From: Latilactobacillus fragifolii | GTDB taxonomy: Bacteria > Bacillota > Bacilli > Lactobacillales > Lactobacillaceae | NCBI RefSeq assembly: GCF_905332535.1 | Contig: NZ_CAJOCF010000002.1 | Location: forward strand, 1-64,000 | DNA length: 64,000 bases | Direction: 5' to 3' | Part shown: positions 25,766 to 33,875 of the stretch, one piece after another | How positions within the stretch are numbered: position 1 is the first letter of the stretch | Layout: the number at the start of each line of letters is the position of its first letter | Notes under the pieces: model-generated | The model's input: only the letters and a program-made list of their open reading frames with translations | The model's database searches: none | What the model was told of the DNA's origin: nothing | Position numbers and translations under genes: made by a program

Positions 25766-26662
25766 ATGCCACTTATTGACGCACTCAAAGGCGCCCTAAT
25801 CGGCGTTGCACTCGTAATACCTGGTCTATCCGGCAGTATTTTCGCCGTTATTGTTGGTCTTTATGAACCACTTCTGGCGGCTATTACGCAATTCAAAAAA
25901 GATTGGCGCCAAGCAATTGGCTTTTTATGTCCAATCGGAATTGGCGCCGGCGCTGGCGTCTTGCTCTCTACCAAAATCATTCTCTGGTTATGCACTGCTT
26001 ATCCACTAGCAGCCTATAGTTTCTTTATTGGACTTGTCGTCGGTAGTCTGCCATTTATCTGGCGGAGACTCGCCGGAGTCAACTGGCAAAAAGTATTAAT
26101 CGCCATCATTTGTGGGACCATCATGCTTCTGTTAACCCAGATGGGTGGCCACCAAAGCGAATCCGATATCGCGATCAAACAACTCACTACCCTCCAAGAC
26201 TTTGGCACGTTACTATTTGCCGGCTTCTTCTCAGTGTCACTCATGCTTATCCCGGGGGTCTCCGGTTCCATCATGCTAATGATTGTGAAACAATATGGGA
26301 CCGTTTATCACGCTGTCAGCCAATTGCTCGACTTAATGGTCTACCTCGTCACCGGACGCTTATCACAAGCAACCGAAGCGTTCAAAAGTGTTGCGCTCCT
26401 CTTGCCATTCATCATCGGAGCCGTCATCGGAACCGTGCTCGTTGCCAAATTAATGCATTATCTATTAGCACACTTCGTCGAATATGTTTACGCCGGTGTG
26501 CTCGGCGTTGTCGTTGCCGCCATCTGGATCCTCGCCCAAACCGGTGTCGCACCAGCATGGCCAGCTTTAACAACCACTACAGCACTACTAGGTTCAATCG
26601 TATTAATCATCGCCATGATTATTTTAGGAACAATCGCAACAATCTATTTCGATAAAACATAA
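25766..26662 (+). CDS. popT: DUF368 membrane protein (PopT-type polyprenyl-phosphate translocase)
   Basis: A 298-residue polytopic membrane protein with an internal duplication: LVIPGLSGSIFAVIVGLYEP near residue 17 and LIPGVSGSIMLMIVKQYG near 162, each the hallmark of DUF368. Members of this family have been shown to return undecaprenyl phosphate across the membrane for re-use in wall synthesis. AAGGAG precedes the ATG. It is probably co-transcribed with mscS. DedA, the other family with this activity, is at 4074-4721. The symbol is by family, not by close homology. Confidence 0.87.
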   Translation: MPLIDALKGALIGVALVIPGLSGSIFAVIVGLYEPLLAAITQFKKDWRQAIGFLCPIGIGAGAGVLLSTKIILWLCTAYPLAAYSFFIGLVVGSLPFIWRRLAGVNWQKVLIAIICGTIMLLLTQMGGHQSESDIAIKQLTTLQDFGTLLFAGFFSVSLMLIPGVSGSIMLMIVKQYGTVYHAVSQLLDLMVYLVTGRLSQATEAFKSVALLLPFIIGAVIGTVLVAKLMHYLLAHFVEYVYAGVLGVVVAAIWILAQTGVAPAWPALTTTTALLGSIVLIIAMIILGTIATIYFDKT

Positions 26663-26799
26663 GCAATGTTCCAGAAATTAGCACGCAGTTCATAATAAAA
26701 ATTATTTCATCCGCTAAAAATTAGTATCGCTTAATCATTTTGGTTGGCGTTCACAAATTTAGTTCGCCCCTTTCTCATCAATTAATCGCTTTTTGATTT

Positions 26800-27291
26800 T
26801 TAATCATTATTTTTGACCATTTCATCGATTAGCGGCTTGATTTGGTATTCTTTTTCGATATTGTGCGCAACTCGGTTGAAACTTTTCATCATTTCGCGCC
26901 GAGTGACAATCCCTGTAAATTCCCCTTCATCGGAAATCACAGGGAGGTAAGGATGGTCCACTAAAAGATGGAGTGTTTCTTCAATATCATATGGATCTTT
27001 AATCGTCACGACATCGGTTTGCATGACATCTTTAACGGTTAGTTTCCGCAGATTTTCAAAACTGAGATTATCTAATCCCAGCATTGTCTCAGTTATTAAC
27101 GGCATCGTCAACATCCCTTTGAACTTTGAATGGTTATCTAAAACCGGAATACTGGAATATTTCACCGTTGTTAGTAGGATAAACGCATGTTCCAAGGAGT
27201 TGCTTTCTTGAACACTCGCAACAACCTCACCCGGGATTAAGAAGTGTTCTTTATTTTCTAATAATAAGTTCGAAAATGCATCTGAAATCAT
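26800..27291 (-). CDS. cbpB: Twin CBS-domain protein CbpB (c-di-AMP-binding family)
   Basis: A 163-residue protein with two CBS motifs: residues about 15-75 (VQESNSLEHAFILLTTVKYS, SIPVLDNHSKFKGML) and 90-150 (VKDVMQTDVVTIKDP, YLPVISDEGEFTGIVTRREM). It corresponds in size to B. subtilis DarB/YkuL, a c-di-AMP sensor acting on the stringent-response enzyme Rel; that role is by family. The ATG at 27291 follows GGAGG at 9-base spacing; an upstream TTG at 27309 overlaps it. The 137 bases beyond its stop show no clear feature. Confidence 0.85.
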   Translation of the reverse strand: MISDAFSNLLLENKEHFLIPGEVVASVQESNSLEHAFILLTTVKYSSIPVLDNHSKFKGMLTMPLITETMLGLDNLSFENLRKLTVKDVMQTDVVTIKDPYDIEETLHLLVDHPYLPVISDEGEFTGIVTRREMMKSFNRVAHNIEKEYQIKPLIDEMVKNND

Positions 27292-27389
27292 CACTTGGCC
27301 TCCAATCAACTAATGCTACTTTTAGATTGTACCAAAGAGCAACCATATAAGACCATCCATAGCGACTAAACTTTGGATAGTCTTTAGAA

Positions 27390-27911
27390 TTAGGCCCGTT
27401 TAAAGGTGAAATGTAACGGCGAGACAGGTTCGAACTGACGATTGTAGTATTGAACTTGATACTGGTCAGAAGTGACATCTACTACGGCATACGTCCCTTT
27501 TAAATCACGGAATTGCCCACGTGGTTGGGCAATACTGCCTGGGTTTAGAAGCAAGACCCCTTCATGCATTTCACAAGCCAATTGGTGGGTGTGACCGTAA
27601 AATGCCAGCTTGGCCTGCTTTTCTTGGGCAGCTAATAAAAGACGCATTAAATCATTATTGACCCCATACAAGTGCCCGTGGGTTAAGAAAATTCGTTCAT
27701 TGGTGCCTGGTATCACCACCTGTGCTGGGAATTGTCCATTGAAATCCATATTCCCTTGTACAACAATCATGTGCTCAAACAAGGAATCATCGGTTGCTAA
27801 TTCCGAATCCCCACAATGGAGCATGGTAACTGGTTCAGCTTGATAATGTGCCACTAACTGCACAAGAATATCGCGATCACCATGACTATCACTCACAATA
27901 ACAAAACGCAA
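27390..27911 (-). CDS. ysnB: YfcE/YsnB-type metallophosphoesterase
   Basis: A 173-residue calcineurin-like phosphodiesterase. Metal ligands: SDSHGD, HCGDSE, GNMD, HGHLYG and YGHTHQL. Small cytoplasmic members of this family hydrolyse phosphodiesters, with no agreed natural substrate. Start is TTG at 27911, with AAAGGA about 10 bases upstream. It lies downstream of murI and rdgB as in the B. subtilis racE-rph-ysnA-ysnB region. Confidence 0.87.
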   Translation of the reverse strand: MRFVIVSDSHGDRDILVQLVAHYQAEPVTMLHCGDSELATDDSLFEHMIVVQGNMDFNGQFPAQVVIPGTNERIFLTHGHLYGVNNDLMRLLLAAQEKQAKLAFYGHTHQLACEMHEGVLLLNPGSIAQPRGQFRDLKGTYAVVDVTSDQYQVQYYNRQFEPVSPLHFTFKRA

Positions 27912-27934
27912 TACTAAACAGTCCTTTCCGCGCC

Positions 27935-28026
27935 AAGAGGCGTTGTTTTTTTGCGATTCTCAATGACCGGTGAATTGTGATTTTAAAACCAACTTCCGCA
28001 GGCAAATCACCGGCTGTTTGCGTACG
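27935..28026 (-). repeat. Intergenic hairpin after the rdgB fusion gene
   Basis: Minus strand: after the stop, GCGTACGCAAACAGCCGGTGA and later TCACCGGTCATTGAGAATCGC pair as an imperfect hairpin of about 70 bases, followed by seven A, not T, so it is not a standard terminator. The post-stop sequence GCGT[A/G]CG..ACAGCCGG is shared with repeat copy C at 3889. Confidence 0.5.
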
Positions 28027-29247
28027 CTAATCTTTGAGCCATTCTTTCCATTGATCTTTTAGGTTCTCAATTGCTTTTGCGCGGTGGCTAATTTTATTTT
28101 TCTGTTCCACCGTGAGTTGTGCCATCGTTGCATCTAGTTCTGGAACGTAAAAAAGCGGGTCGTAGCCAAAACCGTTATCGCCACGTGGAATTCCTAGAAT
28201 CTGGCCTTTCACGTTGCCTTGAACGACGAGATCTTCATCTGGTCGGTCTGGTTTAGCGAAGACCAATGTTGTATGGAAGGTTGCGGTCCGCTTTTCCGCA
28301 GGCACCCCGGTTAATTCGTAGAGTAACTTCGCATTATTGCCAGCATCGTTATGATCTCCGGAAAAACGCGCAGAATAAATCCCTGGGCGACCACCTAATT
28401 CATCAACCATTAGCCCAGAATCATCTGCTAAGACCGGTAAATGTAAGATGGCTGCGATTTGGTCAGCCTTTAAGCGGGCATTTTCTTCAAATGTCGCCCC
28501 GGTCTCATCAATGGTTGGTAATTCTGGGTAATCCAATAATGTCTTGATCTGGATCCCCTCCGCTGCGAAGACGGATTCGAATTCGCGCGCCTTGCCTGGA
28601 TTCTTCGTAGCAATCACAATCGTTTGTTCATCGGTATCGGTGACTTGGATATTCGGGCGAACGGCACGTTCGAAGCTGGCTTGCCGTTGCTCATTCGTTC
28701 GGGTCACGCCTTGGCTCGCACGCAATATGAGTTCGTTAAATTCACTACTGTTGACTGATTGTTGTCCGCCCAGTTCAAGGGCGATAATTTGTTCCTCTGG
28801 CGTGGCCACCATTGTGACTAAGCTAGTTGCTTGGTCACTTTCAGTGGCGTCTGGGTCAACGAGTGACGTACCAGTGACCATTGCTGCTGTGACGGCTGCA
28901 GCTACTTGTGTAGGCCGTTTGTCTTTTGGTAATAAGGTTAATGCGCAATAAACAGCGTTAAAAAGCTCTGCTAGTAAGCCCCCGCCATCTTCAAGACAAA
29001 TCACGCTGATGGTGAGTGCTTCAGTTACCAAAAAGGGCTGCAACGTCGTTTGCAACCATTCTAATTGATATGCTGTTACACCATTGCCGGTAATTTGCAA
29101 GGCCCCCTCTGTTGGTTGGACAGCGGCGAGCACTTTGGTATCACCGCGTTGCCATAAGACAGAAGCGGGTTGTTGTTTTAAAAAGCGCCAAGTGACTTGC
29201 ACTGGCCGTAAATCATTAGCAGCACGATTATTCATTCGGACCATCAT
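28027..29247 (-). CDS. rdgB: Degenerate RNase PH domain fused to RdgB/HAM1 XTP/dITP pyrophosphatase
   Basis: A 406-residue fusion. Residues about 5-200 resemble RNase PH at the start (RAANDLRPVQVTWRFLKQQ, ASVLWQRGDTKVL) but the phosphate- and RNA-binding blocks (AEYSMLPRAT, GRS/R-rich helix) cannot be found, so 3' exonuclease activity is doubtful. Residues about 208-406 form a complete non-canonical purine NTP pyrophosphatase: IATKNPGKAREFESVF, catalytic ADDSGLMVD, GRPGIYSARF, GFGYDPLFYVPE. That enzyme clears dITP and XTP from the nucleotide pool. GAGGAGG is 6 bases before the ATG at 29247, inside the murI 3' end (20-base overlap). RNase PH-HAM1 fusions are known in enterococci and lactobacilli. 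Confidence 0.88.
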   Translation of the reverse strand: MMVRMNNRAANDLRPVQVTWRFLKQQPASVLWQRGDTKVLAAVQPTEGALQITGNGVTAYQLEWLQTTLQPFLVTEALTISVICLEDGGGLLAELFNAVYCALTLLPKDKRPTQVAAAVTAAMVTGTSLVDPDATESDQATSLVTMVATPEEQIIALELGGQQSVNSSEFNELILRASQGVTRTNEQRQASFERAVRPNIQVTDTDEQTIVIATKNPGKAREFESVFAAEGIQIKTLLDYPELPTIDETGATFEENARLKADQIAAILHLPVLADDSGLMVDELGGRPGIYSARFSGDHNDAGNNAKLLYELTGVPAEKRTATFHTTLVFAKPDRPDEDLVVQGNVKGQILGIPRGDNGFGYDPLFYVPELDATMAQLTVEQKNKISHRAKAIENLKDQWKEWLKD

Positions 29248-30055
29248 TTTTTTCCTCCTCAATGATAACATGTTGGGCTTCAAGGGTTGGGATTGCTAAC
29301 CATTGACGCGCGATTGCTTCGAAATTCGTAACGGAGCCGGTCGTATAGGTGTGCAGTTGGCCCGCTGTTGTATCGGTCACCAACTGATGACGCTCTTGTA
29401 GCGCCTGCACTAAACTATCAACCGCCGCCTGGGCGGGGTCAACCAATGTGACTGCCGGTCCCATTGTCTTTTGAATCGCCGCGGTTAACAATGGAAAGTG
29501 AGTACAGCCGAGAATCAGCGTATCAATGCCGGTCCCTTTCAATGGTGCGAGGGTTTCGTCAACCGTGTTTTGCACAGTTTGTCCACTCAATTGATTCGCT
29601 TCAATCATTGGGACAAAAGTGGCAGCAGCCAAACTTGTGACGTGGATCGCTGGTTTGAGGGCCTTTAGTTGATAGGCGTATGCCCCACTATTAATCGTTC
29701 CGGTCGTGGCAATCACCCCAATATGCCGGTTACGGGTCGTCGCCAATGCTGTTTGGCTCCCAGGTACAATCACCCCGATAACAGGCATCGTCAATTGAGC
29801 TTGCAAATCGGGTAAGGCCGCAGCCGTTGCGGTATTGCAGGCGACAACCAACGCTTTAATATTTTGTCGCCGTAGAAAATTGGTCATCTGCCACGCAAAT
29901 TTGCGCACGGTTTCCGCTGGCTTTTCACCATATGGTAGGCGCGCTTGATCCCCAATAAAGACCATATCTTCGTTTGGGAGGCGTTTGAGCGCCTCTTTTA
30001 AGAGGGTTAGGCCCCCAACACCTGAATCCATAAAACCAATGGGTTGTTTTTGCAT
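29228..30055 (-). CDS. murI: Glutamate racemase
   Basis: A 275-residue cytoplasmic enzyme making D-glutamate for peptidoglycan. Motifs: FMDSGVGGLTLLKE (Asp/Ser catalytic), PYGEKP, VVACNTATAAAL with the first catalytic Cys, and LILGCTHFPLL with the second Cys and His. The C-terminus ends in a short acidic tail. Its 3' end overlaps the rdgB fusion by 20 bases, implying coupled translation. The ribosome site is weak (AAAGAGA). Confidence 0.94.
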   Translation of the reverse strand: MQKQPIGFMDSGVGGLTLLKEALKRLPNEDMVFIGDQARLPYGEKPAETVRKFAWQMTNFLRRQNIKALVVACNTATAAALPDLQAQLTMPVIGVIVPGSQTALATTRNRHIGVIATTGTINSGAYAYQLKALKPAIHVTSLAAATFVPMIEANQLSGQTVQNTVDETLAPLKGTGIDTLILGCTHFPLLTAAIQKTMGPAVTLVDPAQAAVDSLVQALQERHQLVTDTTAGQLHTYTTGSVTNFEAIARQWLAIPTLEAQHVIIEEEKNDGPNE

Positions 30056-30243
30056 ATTAGATTTCTCTTTTCATTTCAGGATACACTCGTAATCTCTATT
30101 TTCTCTTTTTTCGGTCCAAAATTCAACTAAAACAACGGCCCCGTCTAGCAATTCACAGTTAGCGTTAATTTTTATAAAAAATAAAGAGTTTTCGCGGTAT
30201 AATAAGAGTACTTATAAAAAACGATCTATAAAGGAGTACCATT

Positions 30244-30960
30244 GTGACTCAATCACGCTACGAACAACTCGCCCAAAATCCCCAAACTGCATCATACCTG
30301 ACACAAGCAACCTTACGCGACATCTTATTACCATCAATTCTGGGGGCCGAAAATGATGCCATCAGCTATTGGGCCGGTAAGCAACTCGCTTTACAATTCC
30401 CGCTCAATTCTTTTGAAGACCTTTACGCCTTTTTCGAACAAATCAATTTCGGTCACCTGAGCCTTAAGAAACAGAAAAAAGACCAATACTTCTTCGAATT
30501 GACTGGTCCAATTGTCATTTCACGGATCGCGGATTTCGATACCCCTGATTTCCAATTAGAAGCCGGCTTCATTGCCCAAATTCTCGAACAACAATTACAA
30601 ATTGTTACTGAAGCCAAGGCAACCATTGAAAATAAAAAAACCGTAACGATTTTTGTCCAAACGGATTCCAAAGCCCCGATTGAAGACGAAGCAGGAGCTC
30701 CAATTCATTTAACGACTCCCGCACCACAAGCAACCGCAAACCCGGAACCAACTATCCAAACCGTGGTCACACAGACGACGTCAGTTGAGCCCCTGGAAGA
30801 AGAACTTGTCCCCACGCCAAAATCCACCCAAGAAACTTCGAATGTCCCAGAAACGGTTGCACCTAAAGCTACCCCAATGCCCGAAGAAATCCCACACTAC
30901 ACAAGAACGCGGGTGGCTGACTTACCAAGCCGGCGTGAAATGCATCGTAAGCGTAAATAA
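30244..30960 (+). CDS. yslB: YslB family protein (DUF2507) with proline/threonine-rich tail
   Basis: A 238-residue protein. Residues about 20-140 form the DUF2507/YslB domain (LRDILLPSILGAENDAISYWAGKQLA, FGHLSLKKQKKDQYFFELTG, FQLEAGFIAQILEQQ), related to the 4-vinyl-reductase-like fold, function unknown. Residues about 140-238 are low-complexity, rich in Pro, Thr, Glu and Gln, ending in a basic stretch; that tail is much longer than in B. subtilis YslB. Start is GTG at 30244 behind AAAGGAG. It diverges from murI; a TATAAT lies at 30198-30203 without a good -35. Confidence 0.85.
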   Translation: MTQSRYEQLAQNPQTASYLTQATLRDILLPSILGAENDAISYWAGKQLALQFPLNSFEDLYAFFEQINFGHLSLKKQKKDQYFFELTGPIVISRIADFDTPDFQLEAGFIAQILEQQLQIVTEAKATIENKKTVTIFVQTDSKAPIEDEAGAPIHLTTPAPQATANPEPTIQTVVTQTTSVEPLEEELVPTPKSTQETSNVPETVAPKATPMPEEIPHYTRTRVADLPSRREMHRKRK

Positions 30961-31026
30961 AAGGATGCTATCAATCGAGGATCGCCGATTGATGCGCGTC
31001 GCCTGAGCGAACATCTTTTAACAAAC

Positions 31027-31069
31027 AAAAAAGGGGCGGAACAAAATTAATTTTGTTCCGCCCCTTTTT
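31027..31069. terminator. Bidirectional terminator between yslB and dltD
   Basis: AAGGGGCGGAACAAAATT and AATTTTGTTCCGCCCCTT pair perfectly, with A-run and T-run on the two sides. Confidence 0.93.
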
Positions 31070-31124
31070 GAATACCTAGCTGATTTAACCTGTTTCTTAA
31101 GCCCTACTTGGTTCCAGTCGCACG

Positions 31125-32393
31125 CTAATCAAATTCATCGATATTATCGCCACTGACGTTTTGCCAGTCGCGACTTAAGAAGTCGTTGGTCGTGTGATAG
31201 TGCACGGCTTTTGCTTTTTTCGTCTTCATGAATGGTTGGAGTCGTTGGTCCACTTTCAACCAACCACGCCAGCCAAGATGAATTGTATCTTGCATGAAGA
31301 ATTGTTCGCCACCATCGTTAGTCATATCAACAATATTGTTGAAGCCTTGCGTTTTCAATTGATATTGAATCTTCTTATCAAAACGGTTCAACATGGCTTG
31401 TGAGAGCCCAGTATAAGCAGCCCACCGAGCATTAACTGGTGGAATGATGAATTGAACGGCCACTTTATGTTCTGCAAAGTAGTCTAACATCAATTGAAAA
31501 TCGGCAAATTCAGGCGAACTTTCATAATTAAAGTGACTTTGTTCACCCTTCAATTTATCAACATTGGGTTTAACCCGCTTTTCGTAAAAACTATTTTGAA
31601 TTCCAAACGGATTATCACTCGTTGCTTTTTGCCCTAGTTCCGTTGCAACTTGATCCAATCGCATGTTATCAGGCCGTCTTGGTAACACCTTCAAGCCTTT
31701 GCGTAATTCTTGTTCACGACCACGAATGAATAATTGACTAAAGAGTTGATCTTGATGTTGTAATGTTGGGCGTTTCACATTATTAATGTATACTTTTTGC
31801 GTCTTTGTTAAAGGTATGCCTAACGCCTTATTTTTCAATGCATCCCGCATTATCCCGTTGGTTGTATCACTTGTAAGTTCTAGAATTCGCTTGGCTGCAT
31901 ACCGCGTACTTTCAGAATCCTTCGCGTGAATTAAGAAATAAGTGGTTTGTAGTGGTGAATAAAAGAAATCAAACATCTCAGGTTTTACCCCTTGTGGTAC
32001 AAACCATTGTGGCGAAATAACGACGACGGCCTTTTTACCATTCAAATGATTACCAGTCGCTTGAAGTGATAAAAAGTGCGTCAACGACTGCGTCCCTGGT
32101 GCCCCTAGTAAAAATGGCTTATTTTGCCAATTATACTTATTTGCCATAACAGATGGATGTAACGCGTCCATTCGCGATAGTTCGGATGAGCCAATCATCG
32201 GAATGTAGTTAGCGTTAAATGCAACATCTTTGATGGCTTCCCCTTTGAGGACATTGGCTGATAAAGACGTCGCCGCTGTCGACAACGTCTTTTCGCTAGG
32301 TCGGCCTAATTGAAGAGGTGATAGTAATAAGGCGATTAAGCAGAGACCAGCCACTAAAACCGGGCCGAAAATTTGCCATAAACGTTTAAACAT
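31125..32393 (-). CDS. dltD: D-alanine transfer protein DltD
   Basis: A 422-residue protein with one N-terminal membrane anchor (residues 8-27) and an extracytoplasmic SGNH-like domain: PMIGSSELSRMD carries the nucleophile Ser, and DTIHLGWRGWLKVD the Asp-x-x-His near the C-terminus. It takes part in the last steps that place D-alanine on teichoic acids. Last gene of the dlt operon; it starts 1 base after the dltC stop region, so coupling is expected. After its stop the sequence GCGTGCGAC repeats the post-stop motif seen at 3889. Confidence 0.93.
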   Translation of the reverse strand: MFKRLWQIFGPVLVAGLCLIALLLSPLQLGRPSEKTLSTAATSLSANVLKGEAIKDVAFNANYIPMIGSSELSRMDALHPSVMANKYNWQNKPFLLGAPGTQSLTHFLSLQATGNHLNGKKAVVVISPQWFVPQGVKPEMFDFFYSPLQTTYFLIHAKDSESTRYAAKRILELTSDTTNGIMRDALKNKALGIPLTKTQKVYINNVKRPTLQHQDQLFSQLFIRGREQELRKGLKVLPRRPDNMRLDQVATELGQKATSDNPFGIQNSFYEKRVKPNVDKLKGEQSHFNYESSPEFADFQLMLDYFAEHKVAVQFIIPPVNARWAAYTGLSQAMLNRFDKKIQYQLKTQGFNNIVDMTNDGGEQFFMQDTIHLGWRGWLKVDQRLQPFMKTKKAKAVHYHTTNDFLSRDWQNVSGDNIDEFD

Positions 32394-32394
32394 T

Positions 32395-32631
32395 TTATTG
32401 CAATTCCTTTACGCGCGCAATAATTTTGTTAGGCGTTGACCATGCTTGACGATCGAATTCTGAAACAGGCACTTCGATATCTAATTGACCTTGTAATTCA
32501 AGCAACATTTGCACGGTTGCCATCGAATCTAATGTTCCTGATTCGAATAATTCCATATCCATATCGTCTTTAATATCATCGTTCCCTGTTAAATCTGCTA
32601 AAATTTCTACTACTGTCTTTTCTACGTCCAT
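32395..32631 (-). CDS. dltC: D-alanyl carrier protein
   Basis: A 78-residue acidic acyl-carrier-like protein. The phosphopantetheine-attachment Ser is in [13 protein letters not shown]. It is loaded with D-alanine by DltA and hands it to DltB at the membrane. AAAGGAG precedes the ATG; it lies 29 bases after dltB. Confidence 0.95.
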   Translation of the reverse strand: MDVEKTVVEILADLTGNDDIKDDMDMELFESGTLDSMATVQMLLELQGQLDIEVPVSEFDRQAWSTPNKIIARVKELQ

Positions 32632-32660
32632 GATTTAATCGCTCCTTTAATGTGTAGGTC

Positions 32661-33875
32661 CTAGTGGAACCATAAGCGGTCCAAAAAGCCTGAGAAAATT
32701 AGAAAACTGAGACAAACGGTGTTAAACGTTGCAAAAATGGCTAGGTAGTTCGTCCACCGGTTGCTAATAATATGAGCCTTGTGTTTCTTCTTGAACCGTA
32801 ACCAAACATCGGTCAGGATGATCCAGATGGCATGGAACAAGCCGTAAACAATGTAGTACCATGTTAACCCATGCCAAAAGCCCATCAATAAGAACAGCGT
32901 TAAGTAACCGAGGTTCGCAATAAGGACCTTATTCTTGGTAATCTTATGCTTCATCAAGAAGAACACTAAGCGCATGTAAATGTAATCTCTAAACCAGAAT
33001 GATAATGTCATATGCCATCTATTCCAGAATTCTTTAATATTGGGTGATGCGAATGGTTTGTTAAAGTTAATTGGGGTTTCAACTCCCATCACATAACTCG
33101 TCGCAACAGCGAATAAACTGTACCCAGCAAAATCGAAAAACAAATACATACTATAGACATACATATACCCGACAAGCCCCCATGAGATATCAAGGAAGCC
33201 GCCGCGACTTGCCATTGCTAGATGCGCAACTTTAGGCAGTAACACGGTCCCGAACAAGTACCCAAGCATAAATTTATACACAAACCCCAACATAAAGTTG
33301 TGAACGGCTTTGCCCAGTAAGTCGAGATAATGGTCACGATCAGGAACTTTTAGATAATCTTTTTTGAAACGCCGATAACGATCAATTGGCCCTGATGAAA
33401 TCGTCGGGAAAAATAGCATGAATTGTAAAAATAACCATGGTTCAAACTTTTTAATACTGCCATCCCGGGTTTCCATAATCATCCCGACTGACTTAAAGGT
33501 CAGATAACTAATCCCCAAGAACCCGAGAATTGAATTGCTACCCGGGTTTAAAAATGGCACGAACTTGACAATCACTAGCGGCATAATCGCTAGGATGACG
33601 GCCAGATCGAATAACCACGTATGATTGTGCTTTTGCCGATAAACGGTATAGCCCCAAATCAGCGCGCCTTCAAACAGGACGTAACCAATTAAGGCGATTC
33701 CCTGGTGAACCTTATCCCCGTCAAAGATCAGGATCAAAAAGAGCAGTGAGACAAGTGTCTCATAAATGTGCCAACGTTTGCCGTTAAGTAGACCAATCAC
33801 TAACGGCATTAACGCCACACCTAGAATAAGAAAATAATTCGGATTCGCATATGGTTGTAAATTAGGCATTGCCAT
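32661..33875 (-). CDS. dltB: D-alanyl transfer membrane protein DltB (MBOAT family)
   Basis: A 404-residue polytopic MBOAT acyltransferase that moves D-alanine from DltC across the membrane. Visible: FFPTISSGPIDRYRRF, NRWHMTLSFWFRDYIYMRLV, and GFWHGLTWYYIVYGLFHA with the invariant MBOAT histidines. It overlaps the dltA 3' end by 14 bases; AGAGG before the ATG lies in dltA. Around 10-11 hydrophobic helices. Confidence 0.95.
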   Translation of the reverse strand: MAMPNLQPYANPNYFLILGVALMPLVIGLLNGKRWHIYETLVSLLFLILIFDGDKVHQGIALIGYVLFEGALIWGYTVYRQKHNHTWLFDLAVILAIMPLVIVKFVPFLNPGSNSILGFLGISYLTFKSVGMIMETRDGSIKKFEPWLFLQFMLFFPTISSGPIDRYRRFKKDYLKVPDRDHYLDLLGKAVHNFMLGFVYKFMLGYLFGTVLLPKVAHLAMASRGGFLDISWGLVGYMYVYSMYLFFDFAGYSLFAVATSYVMGVETPINFNKPFASPNIKEFWNRWHMTLSFWFRDYIYMRLVFFLMKHKITKNKVLIANLGYLTLFLLMGFWHGLTWYYIVYGLFHAIWIILTDVWLRFKKKHKAHIISNRWTNYLAIFATFNTVCLSFLIFSGFLDRLWFH

